Assembly (NCBI GenBank): GCA_038116745.1
Contig: JAYODW010000031.1
Location: forward strand, 1-63,931
Direction: 5' to 3'
Length of the DNA: 63,931 nucleotides
Source of the DNA: JAYODW01 sp038116745
GTDB lineage: Bacteria > Pseudomonadota > Gammaproteobacteria > Ga0077536
The stretch's first letter is position 1, and each line of letters opens with the position of its first letter. Positions 39,591-48,618 of the stretch are shown here, piece after piece. The position numbers were made by a program, and so were the translations under genes. The notes under the pieces were generated by a model that was given only the letters and a program-made list of their open reading frames with translations, did not search any database and was not told where the DNA came from.

Positions 39591-39755
39591 GGTGCTTGGC
39601 GTTCATTGGCGAATTTTGGAAGGACGATTTTTTCATGGACAGGGGTCGACGTCAGGGAAACGCCAGGTGGCGGTGGCCGGTTTGGCGCGCCCAGCAATCC
39701 GACCGTGAGCAGGACAGCGGTGCGGTTTGCACAGGGCTTCTGGCGGCAGTGTTGA
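39591..39755. other. Short intergenic
   Basis: No feature was identified between the CoA-transferase stop and the prlC start. A promoter is expected here. Confidence 0.4.
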
Positions 39756-41033
39756 TCAGCGGGGAAACATCTCGCGGGCCTGCGCCTCGAGATCATTGCG
39801 GAAGTCGGGGTGTGCGATGGCGATGAGTGCGCGCGCCCGTTCATGCAGCGGCAGGTAGCGCAGGTGGGCCACCCCGTATTCCGTCACGACGTAGTCGATG
39901 TCCGTGCGCAGCGCGGTGGTGGCGCTGCCTTCGGCGAGTCTGGGCAGGATGCGCGACAGTTTGCCGCCGCCTGCGGTAGCGGTCAGCGCGATGATCGAAC
40001 GGCCGCCGCGTGCGCGGCCGGCGCCGCGAATGAAGTCGACCGAGCCGCCGGTACCGGTCATCTGGCGACCGCGGATGGTTTCGGAATTGATCTGGCCGGA
40101 GAAGTCGACCTCCATGGCGGAATTTACCGAGACCAGGTTATCCAGGCTGGCAAGGACCTGAGGGTCGTGCGTATAGCTGAACGGACGCATCGCGATCTCC
40201 GGGGCGCTGCCGGCCCAGGCATACAGCTCGGTCGAGCCGAGCACGGTACCGGCGACGATAAGGCCGGTGTCGATCGGCTTCGCGCGGCCGGTAACCACGC
40301 CGCGCGCCGCCAGCTTCCAGCCGCCGTCATCCAGCAGGCCGGAATGCAGCCCCAAGTCATTCTTATCGGTGAGCGCCGCCAGCACGGCGTAGGGAATCGC
40401 GCCGATCCCGGTCTGTATGCAGTCGCCGTCCCGGATCAGTCCGGCGACATGGCGGCCGATTGCTTCGGCTTCGGCGGTCGGCGTGACCAGCGGGTACTCA
40501 GCCAGCGGGCGATCGCACTCGAGAACGCACTCAAAGCGCTCGCGGGCGATCTGCCGGGCATCGACCGGCGCCGGGATCTGCCGGTTGGCCTCAGTCACCA
40601 GGCAGCGCGCAGTGTCGAACAGCACATCGGTGTAGTCGGCATTGAGACCGACGCTGAGCATGCCGTCGCCGGCATCGGCAAGTGAGAACAGCGCGAGGTC
40701 GACCGGATGCTCGGCCAGGTAGTCCGGGATCACCCGGATCTGCATGGGCACGAAATCCACGCGACCCTCGCGGTAGGCATCCTGGGTCTCGGGGGTCATG
40801 AAGAAGCTCGTGATGCGCGCCTCGGGATGCAGCGCGCAGAAGTCCGTCCGGTTCAGCCCCGGCACAATCGACTGCATGAAAGTGACCCCGGCGCAGGCCT
40901 CCGGCACGGCACGCAGCGCGTCAAGCAGGCCGTGCGGCTCGTTCGCACCGCCGGAGACAAACACCCGCATGCCGGGGCGGAGGCGTTCTTTGAAGATTTG
41001 TGGGAGTGCGTCGGCGCTGACGGTGCGGCTCAT
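39756..41033 (-). CDS. Acetyl-CoA hydrolase/transferase family CoA-transferase
   Basis: This 425-residue protein is a family I CoA-transferase of the acetyl-CoA hydrolase/4-hydroxybutyrate CoA-transferase type. Landmarks are RPGMRVFVSGGANEPHGLLD, the GDCIQTGIGAIPYAVLAAL motif, GLHSGLLDDGGWKLAARGVV and the C-terminal GTGGSVDFIRGAGRARGGRS and DYVVTEYGVAHLRY. It transfers CoA between carboxylates, probably acetyl-CoA to a fatty or hydroxy acid. I start at ATG 41033; the open frame to 41288 lacks family similarity. The neighbouring gene at 41352 is divergent. Confidence 0.9.
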   Translation of the reverse strand: MSRTVSADALPQIFKERLRPGMRVFVSGGANEPHGLLDALRAVPEACAGVTFMQSIVPGLNRTDFCALHPEARITSFFMTPETQDAYREGRVDFVPMQIRVIPDYLAEHPVDLALFSLADAGDGMLSVGLNADYTDVLFDTARCLVTEANRQIPAPVDARQIARERFECVLECDRPLAEYPLVTPTAEAEAIGRHVAGLIRDGDCIQTGIGAIPYAVLAALTDKNDLGLHSGLLDDGGWKLAARGVVTGRAKPIDTGLIVAGTVLGSTELYAWAGSAPEIAMRPFSYTHDPQVLASLDNLVSVNSAMEVDFSGQINSETIRGRQMTGTGGSVDFIRGAGRARGGRSIIALTATAGGGKLSRILPRLAEGSATTALRTDIDYVVTEYGVAHLRYLPLHERARALIAIAHPDFRNDLEAQAREMFPR

Positions 41034-41351
41034 GCGGAAGCTCGTGTGGTTCGAAGGGGAGCGGCAAGGATACGTCGAGTGCTGCTGAAAGTGGGTTGGG
41101 GAGGAGGTAATTTCGTTGCCACGCGCTGGCCAGGGTGCCCGTCTCGGGAAGAGCACTAGAAAAAGGAGACCGGCCCGCCGTGTGATCGGCGCGTTTGGCG
41201 AGAATAGGATCTGCGCCAGCAAGCTCGTTCGCGACGAGCTATGCGTCCGGTTGCCGACCGGGGGTGCATGGGAACTCTTGCCGCGCATGGAAGAGTTCCC
41301 GGGTGCAGCCTGTTCAGAATTACTGCCGATACGCCGGTGAAGGATGATGCG
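41034..41351. other. Intergenic, divergent promoter region
   Basis: 318 bases without a supported gene. Repeated short words occur but no operator is clear. Confidence 0.4.
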
Positions 41352-41789
41352 ATGTCCCGGACGATTTACCTCACGCGCTCGCCACGCTCAGTACCGCGTG
41401 GCCGTGCTCGCGCGCATGCTGCCCTCCGGCGTCTGGACCTTGATCTGAACCCCACTCCGGAAGGTTTTTCATTCGCTGCATTTGAGCTCGGTGGGCAATC
41501 CTTCGAGGAGGTCCTGATGGATGTCGCGGAGAGCGGAGTCGATGCCTCGTGCATGTGGGAGATCCAGGTTTTCCTTGAGCCGGGGGAGGGAGTGGTCGCA
41601 AACGCGAACGACTGCATTGAGCGGGAAGACCACTTTATCGTGCTGCACGCAGACCCCGGCGTGGCGTATCTCCTGAAAAAGCCGCACTGGTTGCTGTCTT
41701 CAGCGCCGGTCCCCGACGCGCGTTATTTCACGATCGCGGTGTTGGAAACGACCCTCGCCGCCGAAGCGGATCGGACACTCGACGACTAG
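41352..41789 (+). CDS. Hypothetical protein
   Basis: This 145-residue protein starts MSRTIYLTRSPRSVPRGRAR after an AAGGA site. It is acidic towards the middle (LDLDLNPTPEGFSFAAFELG, then EEVLMDVAESGVDASCMWEI) and ends in VLETTLAAEADRTLDD. No motif, signal peptide or membrane segment was recognised, and the neighbours do not help. Codon usage and length suggest a real gene. The function is unknown. Confidence 0.6.
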   Translation: MSRTIYLTRSPRSVPRGRARAHAALRRLDLDLNPTPEGFSFAAFELGGQSFEEVLMDVAESGVDASCMWEIQVFLEPGEGVVANANDCIEREDHFIVLHADPGVAYLLKKPHWLLSSAPVPDARYFTIAVLETTLAAEADRTLDD

Positions 41790-42091
41790 TCCCCTACCCG
41801 CAGGGCAGTGTCCTGCGGTGCGCTTCGCCGCTGACAGACCAGACGCCCGGGAGGGCGATGCGGCCCTCAGCAAGTCGCGCACGCCTCGCCACACTTGTGC
41901 TGGGCAACGATCTGCCAACACCCCTGTAGACGCCTGATCCAAAATCCCTTGTTCGAATGTGGGAGGACATGCTTCCCGCCGGCCCGGCGCCTCCGGGTCA
42001 GGGCACTGTGGGGCACGCCGGGGGAGCGCGAAGGGGTCATGCTCGGACCTGCGGGCGGCCGTACACAGCCTCTTTCGCCTGCGGCGCCGGT
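41790..42091. other. Intergenic, nothing recognised
   Basis: 302 bases between convergent genes. No clear terminator hairpin with T run was identified. Confidence 0.4.
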
Positions 42092-43348
42092 TTAGACCGT
42101 CCCCACTTTCCGCGGCGCGGTTTCCTTCAGGAACAGCGCAATCACAAAGCCGACGATCAGTCCTGCGATGCCGAAGTTGAAGACGTACTGGATGCCGCTG
42201 GTTCCGGCAATGTGTCCGGCAATGATCGGAGCAACGCCACCGCCGAAAATCTCCCCAGCTCCGATCACCAGTCCCGCCACGGAAGCGATCATGCCGACAG
42301 GGGCGGCTTCGGCCGCTACCGGCCCCGCCAGAGTCGCCAGCGCTGAAAAGTTGAAGAAAGTGGCTACAAACAAGAGTCCGAACAACGCCCCGAGGCTATC
42401 GGCGCCCGTCTGGGTGAATAGAAAGGTGAACACCGCCGCCAGCACGTAGGAAATGAGGATGGTGAGCTTGCGGCCGATGAAGTCCGACACGGCCGGTACG
42501 ATGAACTGTCCGGCGAAGCCACCGAAGCCGATAGCGGAGGTGACGAAGCCCATGTCCTGAATCGACAGGCCAAGATAATCGGTCAGGTAGTTGGGCAACA
42601 TCGCGCTCAGGGTGAAAACCCCACCCATCGCGCACATCAGCGTGAGCATGGCGATGGGCACGTTGCGATGGCTGAACAGACTGGCGAAGCCTGGCCTGGC
42701 CGCCGCGCTATTTCCGGCGTCAGCAGGGACCTGGCTGGCAGGGCGATCCGGTTCGCGCACGATCACATACATCGCCACGGCCATGATCAGACCCGGGATG
42801 CCTACCAGCATGAACACGGCGCGCCAGCTCGTAACCAGCAGCAGCTGGGTCGCGATGATCGGCCCGATGGCATTGCCGAACAGCGTAATCATGCACTGGA
42901 AGATGCCGTTATTCATGCCTCTCCGCCTGGGATGCGAGGCCTCCACGGCGACGGCGACACCGGTCGATGCGACGGGGCCTTCGGCCACGCCCATTACCGC
43001 GCGGATCACCAGCAGGCTCACGAGGCCGGCAGCCATGCCCGACAGCGCCGACATCAGCGAGAAAACAATCACCGCAGGGATCAGCACCTTGCGCCGCCCG
43101 ACCCTGTCAGACAGGAACCCCATCAGGAAAGCCGAGATCCCCCAGAACAAAGAGAGGATCCCGACAAGGCTGCCGAGGTCCTGATAGGTGAGGCCGAGCT
43201 CTTCCATGAAGGCGGGGAAGAGCACTGGCAGGATGAAGCGGTCCAGCCCGACAAGCCCGAAGGTCAGGCTCAAGATCAGGATGATTTTCCACTCGTAGGA
43301 CGTATCCCACCCGGAGGCGGAAGTAGAGGCGGAACTATTGGTTTGCAT
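42092..43348 (-). CDS. MFS transporter
   Basis: This 418-residue protein has 12 predicted helices. The motifs include FLMGFLSDRVGRRKVLIPAV (the loop 2-3 motif), the helix 4 region IRAVMGVAEGPVASTGVAVA and FIGRKLTILISYV in the second half. Start ATG 43348 has GGAGG a few bases upstream; a longer frame to 43564 is not supported. The pattern resembles organic-acid transporters. It is transcribed alone, so its substrate is not known. Confidence 0.9.
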   Translation of the reverse strand: MQTNSSASTSASGWDTSYEWKIILILSLTFGLVGLDRFILPVLFPAFMEELGLTYQDLGSLVGILSLFWGISAFLMGFLSDRVGRRKVLIPAVIVFSLMSALSGMAAGLVSLLVIRAVMGVAEGPVASTGVAVAVEASHPRRRGMNNGIFQCMITLFGNAIGPIIATQLLLVTSWRAVFMLVGIPGLIMAVAMYVIVREPDRPASQVPADAGNSAAARPGFASLFSHRNVPIAMLTLMCAMGGVFTLSAMLPNYLTDYLGLSIQDMGFVTSAIGFGGFAGQFIVPAVSDFIGRKLTILISYVLAAVFTFLFTQTGADSLGALFGLLFVATFFNFSALATLAGPVAAEAAPVGMIASVAGLVIGAGEIFGGGVAPIIAGHIAGTSGIQYVFNFGIAGLIVGFVIALFLKETAPRKVGTV

Positions 43349-43662
43349 GGGTCCTCCACGCCAGAAAGCGGCGGCATACAGACTTTGGAATCTGGCGTAT
43401 GCGGCTCCCGCGCGCTTCCTGTGCCGCGGGTTGCACATCCTTGTCCTGACCGAGGCAACGCCTCGAAGTCTCGCCGCGAAGCATGCGCCTTTTTGCGCAT
43501 CAAGCAAGCTTAATCTGCACATTGCCACGGCGCCTGTGCGGCCCGACCGAGCCGAGCTGAACAATGGCCACGCAATGCTGACAAAAAGCCACCCAATTCA
43601 ACTGGCCGTTTTTGGTACGGTGCACGTCGTTTTCCTGCGTACTCAACAGAAACGTCGAATCC
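43349..43662. other. Intergenic, divergent promoter region
   Basis: 314 bases with no supported gene, between the MFS gene and the small paralogue gene. Confidence 0.4.
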
Positions 43663-44070
43663 ATGCCCATTCGCCAACGGTACTTTTCTGAGCACCGACT
43701 CCTGGTCGGCGTGTGGGCCGGTACCCTTAGCGTCGAGCAGGTCATGGCGGCGCCGGGCGAAGGGATCCGGCTGATCGGGAGCGACCTGGGGATCACGCTG
43801 CTTGCGGATCTTTCGGGCTGGGACAGTCACGAGTTGCCTGTTGAGCTTGCCCTCGAGCTGTTCAAAGTTCATCAACAGGTAGACCCCGAGGGGCGCGTCA
43901 CCCGGGAGGTCCTGATCTGCTCCAGGCAGGTATTTGAAAGCGCGACCGAGTTCAGGTCTCTGGCGCAGGACGCCAGGCTACCCATCAGTCTGCTGACCTC
44001 AGTGCGATCCGCTGCGCTGGCCCTGGATCTGCCGGAAAGCCTGGTCGCCGGACTCATCGAGTCCACTTAA
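43663..44070 (+). CDS. Conserved small protein, paralogue of the 28744 gene
   Basis: This 135-residue protein starts MPIRQRYFSEHRLLVGVWAG and matches the protein at 28744 along its length, including the central ITLLADLSGW, the LICSRQVFESATEFRSLA stretch and LPISLLTSVRSAAL. An upstream start at 43612 is less likely because the similarity begins at 43663. No signal or membrane helix is present. Both copies lie alone after long intergenic stretches. The function is unknown; a STAS-like fold is a weak guess. Confidence 0.72.
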   Translation: MPIRQRYFSEHRLLVGVWAGTLSVEQVMAAPGEGIRLIGSDLGITLLADLSGWDSHELPVELALELFKVHQQVDPEGRVTREVLICSRQVFESATEFRSLAQDARLPISLLTSVRSAALALDLPESLVAGLIEST

Positions 44071-44304
44071 AAATACACTGAAAAAGCGGGTGGTTCCGCG
44101 CTGGAAAGATCATCGGTGCATCCGGAGGCTGGCCTACGGCTCACCCCTGAGATCTTTCTCTTCCCGTATGGACGTGGGAAGCATGTCGAGCGCTCTGAAG
44201 CAGAGGGAGTGGTGACAGCCGTTTCTATCCAGAGCGCCCATGCCTGCGTTCCTCATACAACGCGCTAAGCTCTCTTCCTGACATTGCTCACTCGGGGAGA
44301 CGTG
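44071..44304. other. Intergenic, nothing recognised
   Basis: No gene or terminator with T run was seen in 234 bases. Confidence 0.4.
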
Positions 44305-45531
44305 ATGGAGAAGGAGGCCTTCTACCGCCACGCGCGGAAGGACATTACCGGGCCGCTGGCCGGAGTGCGGGTGCTGGATGCGACGACGGCTTGGTCGGGA
44401 CCGATGGCCGGCTGCCTGCTGGCTGACATGGGAGCCGACGTGGTGCGCGTCGCGCCACCTGGCGATCCGGGGCTGCGCTGGTCACCGTTTCTGCCGGGTA
44501 CCGACGAGCGCTCGTGTGCGGAGGAGACGGTCAATCGCAACAAGCGCAGCGTAGCGGTCGACCTGCGCCAGGCTGAGGGCGTGGCGGTGTTCATGGCGCT
44601 GGTGCGGGGCGCCGATATCGTGATTGAGAATTTCCGCCCCGGCACGCTGGACGGGTGGGGAGCAGGCTACGCCGCCTGTGCGGCTGAGAAGCCGGACATC
44701 ATCTTTGTGTCGATCAGCGGCTGGGGGCAGTTCGGCCCGCTGCACGACCGGCCGGGTTATGACCCGGCGGCACTGGCTTACAGCGGCTGGATGTCGCTGA
44801 ACGGCAGCCGGGACGGTGAGCCGGTCAAAGCGCCAACGTTTCTGACGGACGATCTCACCGGGGTACACGCTGCGCTGGCGGCCGTTTCGGCGCTGCATTA
44901 CCGCAACCAGACCGGCGAGGGGCAGCATGTCGACGTGGCGCTCCTCGACACCATCCTGTTTCAGTCGAACGGTCTGCTGACCCAGGGGCACGCAGGCCTG
45001 CCGATGCAGCGCTGGGGCGCTGAAATTGCCGGTTTCGTGCCGACCAATCTGTATCCCTGCACGGACGGATACATCTACATAGCGATTGCGCTTGACCGCC
45101 ACTGGGCGGCGCTGTGTACGGCGATGGCACGACCGGAGCTCGCCGATGCGGCCGGTTATCGCACCAATCCAGAGCGAGTGGAAAACCGGGCTGCAGTGAA
45201 CGCCGCAGTGAGTGCCTGGACCAGCGGACAGAGCAGGGCCGATGTCGTTGCAGCGCTGGATGCGGCGGGCGTTGTGTGTGCACCGATGAACGACTACGCC
45301 ACTGCCGCGCGGGACCCCCACGTTAACGCGCGCGACATGCTGCAGGAGACCACGCTCTCCGACGGCTCCACGGTGCCCCTGACCGGTCCGGCGGCCAAGT
45401 TCTCACGCACGCCGACCCGCGTGCGCCACGGCGCGCCGGTGCCCGGCACCCATACGGATGCTGTGCTGGCAGAGGCCGGCATTGATGAGGCTGAGCGCGC
45501 GCGTCTACGCGCTGCGGGAGTCATCGGCTGA
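44305..45531 (+). CDS. CaiB/BaiF (family III) CoA-transferase
   Basis: This 408-residue protein starts with GPLAGVRVLDATTAWSGPMA, has ADMGADVVRVAPPGDPG, then NRNKRSVAVDLRQAEG and a catalytic Asp near residue 182 in APTFLTDDLTGVHAALAAVS. The C-terminal part has GYIYIAIALDRHWAALC and VCAPMNDYATAARDPHVNAR. It should transfer CoA between carboxylic acids, probably activating an organic acid for breakdown. The ATG at 44305 has GGGGAG upstream and is preferred to the earlier start at 44284. The limonene-epoxide-hydrolase-like gene follows after 67 bases and may be linked. Confidence 0.92.
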   Translation: MEKEAFYRHARKDITGPLAGVRVLDATTAWSGPMAGCLLADMGADVVRVAPPGDPGLRWSPFLPGTDERSCAEETVNRNKRSVAVDLRQAEGVAVFMALVRGADIVIENFRPGTLDGWGAGYAACAAEKPDIIFVSISGWGQFGPLHDRPGYDPAALAYSGWMSLNGSRDGEPVKAPTFLTDDLTGVHAALAAVSALHYRNQTGEGQHVDVALLDTILFQSNGLLTQGHAGLPMQRWGAEIAGFVPTNLYPCTDGYIYIAIALDRHWAALCTAMARPELADAAGYRTNPERVENRAAVNAAVSAWTSGQSRADVVAALDAAGVVCAPMNDYATAARDPHVNARDMLQETTLSDGSTVPLTGPAAKFSRTPTRVRHGAPVPGTHTDAVLAEAGIDEAERARLRAAGVIG

Positions 45532-45598
45532 AGCCGGGTCCCGCCACGCGAGCGCACGGCAACCACACAACTGAAAACGACCAACTGAGGCGAGATCC

Positions 45599-45991
45599 AT
45601 GTCCCAGACACCTTCCAGCCTGGTGCGCGAGTTCTGCAATGCACTGACCAGCGGCAGCATGGCTCCGGCCCGTGTCCTGCTGCATGACGAGGTTTACTAC
45701 CACAACCAGCCCTGGCAGCCGATGACCGGCGCCGATGCCGTATGCGCGTTTCTGCAGCCGTACGTGGACGGTACGCACTGCCGCTGCGTCGAGATGAACA
45801 TCCTGCACCAGGCGGCGGACGGCGAGACGGTGATGAACGCGCGCGAGCAGCTCTGGGTGCGCGGTGAGCTGAAAGTGCTGCTACCGGTAGCGGGGCTGTT
45901 CATTGTCCAGCAGGGGCGCATTACCCGCTGGGTGGATTACTGGGACCTGGCGGCGTTCCAGCCGATGATTGATGCGGTGGCTGGGGGGTAG
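45599..45991 (+). CDS. SnoaL/limonene-1,2-epoxide-hydrolase-like protein
   Basis: This 130-residue NTF2-like protein has LVREFCNALTSGSMAPARVL, then LLHDEVYYHNQPWQPMTGAD, VEMNILHQAADGETVMNARE and a C-terminal GRITRWVDYWDLAAF. The last segment (WVDYWD) is typical of limonene-epoxide-hydrolase-like proteins with a catalytic Asp. An epoxide or ester substrate is plausible but not shown. It lies 67 bases after the CaiB-type gene. No signal peptide. Confidence 0.8.
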   Translation: MSQTPSSLVREFCNALTSGSMAPARVLLHDEVYYHNQPWQPMTGADAVCAFLQPYVDGTHCRCVEMNILHQAADGETVMNAREQLWVRGELKVLLPVAGLFIVQQGRITRWVDYWDLAAFQPMIDAVAGG

Positions 45992-46135
45992 GCAGGCGCC
46001 GGCAAAAGGCGCATGCCCCCCGGCGAAGGACGATGTCCGTGTTTACATGGTGGCGGTGCAATGCGGGGACACGTCCTCCATTCGTGCAGTGATGCGTGGC
46101 AGAGAGTGCCAGGCCCTCTCTGAGAACGAAACGAC

Positions 46136-47164
46136 ATGAATCGGGACGAAAGCACTACGGCGCTTGATATTGCGGTACGACTGATCACTATCGTGCAGAC
46201 CGAGCAGCGCGAAGCGACCTACAAACAGGCCCTGTCCATCGCGTTGATCCAGCAAGCCATACGGGCACCAAAGAAAAAAGAGGTGTCGCTCAAGCATCTC
46301 GCCGACAGGTTCGTGGATCTTTACTGGGGACAACGTGACCCGTTCGAGGGGCGCGTCCTTGACCAAAACAAAGCCGGGGAACCGCGGATTCTCAAGCTGA
46401 TCGATGGTTTGAAAGCAGTTGCGGATAAACCTGGCTGCTGGAAGCCCGGGCGACCCCGGGTCGATCGGCAGTATCTGAAGGTACAGCGGCAGCTGGCGCA
46501 GGCGGTCGCGCAGATGCCGGCAACCCACCTCCAGGGCCCGCGCCCGTATAGATCCGAATCCGACTTTTTGTACGAAAGCGCGTGGCTGCATAAGAAAGTG
46601 ACAATCGAGGAGCTGGAGAGTCACAACTGGATGCTTTGCTTGAAGCCCGGCGTTGCCGCGGCGCTCGTGAAAACCAGCGCCCTGACGATTCCCGCGATTC
46701 AGCGCTTCTGGGAAGACGACGTTAAGCGTTTTAACCGTGAGCTGCTGAAGCGCAACCTTCAGCTTGCAGAACGTTTATTCGGCAGTGACCGGATTTCGCT
46801 GGGTGCTGTAAGAGCTCCGCTGAGCAGGATGCAACTGGGCAAATGCTTCTACTGCGGCGCCCGCCTTGGTTCGAAAGTTCATGTCGACCATGTCATTCCC
46901 TGGAGCAGGTGCGGTTCAAATGATCTCGCGAACCTGGTTGCAGATGACCCGACCTGCAACGCGCGTAAGTCAAATGCATTGCCAACTACCAACGTTATTG
47001 AGGCAGCTGTGAGTCGCAACGGACTTGTAGACCTGGCGAAAGACCAGAATTGGGAATGCCACCCTGATTTCGTGCGGCGAATGGGTGGTGCTTTATTTGA
47101 GGCGGCTGCGCCTGGGTCGCGCTTCTGGGACTCGGAGGCTAAATGGGCGGAGAAGACCGTTTAA
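46136..47164 (+). CDS. HNH-endonuclease-domain protein, stand-alone
   Basis: This 342-residue protein carries an HNH domain near residues 238-285: LGKCFYCGARLGSKVHVDHV with CxxC and DH, then IPWSRCGSNDLANLVADDPT and CNARKSNALP. Its zinc-binding cysteines and active-site His appear intact. The first two-thirds (residues 1-230) are not recognised; they are helical with many basic residues (for example APKKKEVSLKHLADRFVDLY). Such proteins occur in defence islands, mobile elements and as solitary nucleases. There is no methyltransferase, helicase or phage gene next to it. It could be a defence nuclease. Confidence 0.8.
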   Translation: MNRDESTTALDIAVRLITIVQTEQREATYKQALSIALIQQAIRAPKKKEVSLKHLADRFVDLYWGQRDPFEGRVLDQNKAGEPRILKLIDGLKAVADKPGCWKPGRPRVDRQYLKVQRQLAQAVAQMPATHLQGPRPYRSESDFLYESAWLHKKVTIEELESHNWMLCLKPGVAAALVKTSALTIPAIQRFWEDDVKRFNRELLKRNLQLAERLFGSDRISLGAVRAPLSRMQLGKCFYCGARLGSKVHVDHVIPWSRCGSNDLANLVADDPTCNARKSNALPTTNVIEAAVSRNGLVDLAKDQNWECHPDFVRRMGGALFEAAAPGSRFWDSEAKWAEKTV

Positions 47165-47505
47165 GCGCCTGACATCGAGTTCTCCTGAGCGCGTCCATAA
47201 AAAAAGGCACCCGAAGGTGCCTTAACGGTTTGTCACTTTTGCAAATAGTCAGGTGTGCGGGTGACTGACGCGAGTATCGAATCATTCCGTCATGAAAGTC
47301 CCGTGACGGGCGCGGTCAGGTGGAGACGGCCTGTAGGTGATGCTTCTCGACGACGAGGCGGTCGGTGTCTCCATCGGCGATCATCGTGCCATCAATCTTG
47401 TCACCACCGCGCGCGAGATCGTCAAACGCGTTGCGGCGCTGAAAGCCTGACCCCGAGCGCCAGCAACAGAACCCCTCGCGCCGCCAAGGGGCGTAACATT
47501 CGGCC
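47165..47505. other. Intergenic with a possible gene remnant
   Basis: The plus-strand frame at 47337-47449 reads VMLLDDEAVGVSIGDHRAIN, then LVTTAREIVKRVAALKA before a stop. It resembles the end of a coding gene with no visible start. It is not assigned. Confidence 0.3.
47200..47223 (-). terminator. Terminator hairpin on the minus strand
   Basis: AAGGCACC (47204-47211), loop CGAA and GGTGCCTT (47216-47223) form an 8-bp stem. On the minus strand it is followed by a run of T (plus-strand A run 47199-47205). It is 35 bases after the HNH stop. On the plus strand only TT follows, so it works best against antisense transcription, or is bidirectional. Confidence 0.6.
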
Positions 47506-48546
47506 ATGCCCCTTTTCCGCCGTCATGAGCTCGATGCTGCCGTCCAGGCCGGGATCCTGACGGCAGACCAGGCGGATCGCCTGGCCGACTTCATGGACGC
47601 CGGCGAGACGCCGTCGTTGCGCGATCGCCCGCGCTTCACGCTCGTCAACGTGCTCTATTATCTCGGCGGCCTGATCGCGCTCGGCGCGATGTCGTTGTTC
47701 ATGACTCTGGGCTGGAATGCGCTCGGCGGCTGGGGCGGCTGCCTGACGGCGATTTTCTACGCCATGGCCGCGCTGGGGCTGACGCATAAATTCCTCGACA
47801 ACGCGCTCGCTGTCCCGGCCGGGATCATGGCGAACCTGGCGGTGGCGATGGTGCCGCTCGCGATCTTCGGTGCGCAGATGGCGCTGGGTTACTGGAGCGA
47901 GGACAGGCCTTACCGCGACTATCACGTGTTCGTCGACTGGCGCTGGTTGTTGATGGAGCTCGGCACGCTGGCAGCCGGTGCGCTCCTGCTCTGGCGCTAT
48001 CGGTTGCCGTTCCTGATGCTCCCGCTCACGCTGACGCTCTGGTACATGAGCATGGACATGGTCCCGTTTCTTAACGACGGTGAGAACAGCTGGGAGCTGC
48101 GCAAGCTGGTGTCGCTGTGGTTTGGTCTGGCCATGACCGCGCTGGCCTTCTGGGTGGATCTCCGCGCACGGCGGGCGCGCGACTTCGCCTTCTGGCTGTA
48201 TCTGTTCGGGGTTATCGCGTTCTGGGGTGGCCTGTCGTCGCTAAACACCGACAGCGAGCTCGGCAAGCTGGTCTACGGTCTGATCAACGTGGCCATGGTG
48301 CTGCTCGGCGCCGTCCTGGGGCGGCGCGTGTTTGCCGTCTTCGGCGGTCTCGGTATCGCCGGCTATCTGGGGCATCTTTCCTACCGCGTGTTCCGGGACA
48401 GCCTGCTGTTTCCCTTCGCACTGTCGCTGGTCGGTCTCGGCATCGTGTGGCTCGGCGTCTTGTGGCAGCGTCACGAACGAGAGCTGGCGGGCAGTCTCCG
48501 CGCCTGTCTGCCGCAGAGCCTGCGTGAGCTGATCGATCGGCGCTGA
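47506..48546 (+). CDS. DUF2157-type polytopic membrane protein
   Basis: This 346-residue protein has an N-terminal soluble start (RHELDAAVQAGILTADQADR, typical for DUF2157) and about nine hydrophobic helices such as LVNVLYYLGGLIALGAMSLF, LTAIFYAMAALGLTHKFL, LYLFGVIAFWGGLSSLNTD and FALSLVGLGIVWLGVLWQRH. DUF2157 proteins are uncharacterised inner-membrane proteins. It ends 72 bases before the convergent Amt-GGDEF gene. No function can be assigned. Confidence 0.8.
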   Translation: MPLFRRHELDAAVQAGILTADQADRLADFMDAGETPSLRDRPRFTLVNVLYYLGGLIALGAMSLFMTLGWNALGGWGGCLTAIFYAMAALGLTHKFLDNALAVPAGIMANLAVAMVPLAIFGAQMALGYWSEDRPYRDYHVFVDWRWLLMELGTLAAGALLLWRYRLPFLMLPLTLTLWYMSMDMVPFLNDGENSWELRKLVSLWFGLAMTALAFWVDLRARRARDFAFWLYLFGVIAFWGGLSSLNTDSELGKLVYGLINVAMVLLGAVLGRRVFAVFGGLGIAGYLGHLSYRVFRDSLLFPFALSLVGLGIVWLGVLWQRHERELAGSLRACLPQSLRELIDRR

Positions 48547-48618
48547 GGCGGGGGACGGCGAACTGCGCTTTCTGCACCCAATGGCCAGGCCCTTTCGGCC
48601 CCAGGCACGCCTGGCAGA

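Noticed and set aside
39810..40685. 291-codon plus-strand frame opposite the CoA-transferase
   Set aside because: Antisense shadow of a well-supported gene, with no recognisable domain in its product.
42668..43513. 281-codon plus-strand frame opposite the MFS transporter
   Set aside because: Antisense shadow; the composition is rich in His, Arg and Gln without any motif.
47337..47449. Complete gene ending in TAREIVKRVAALKA
   Set aside because: Only a C-terminal-looking stretch with no start codon or ribosome site; kept as a possible remnant only.
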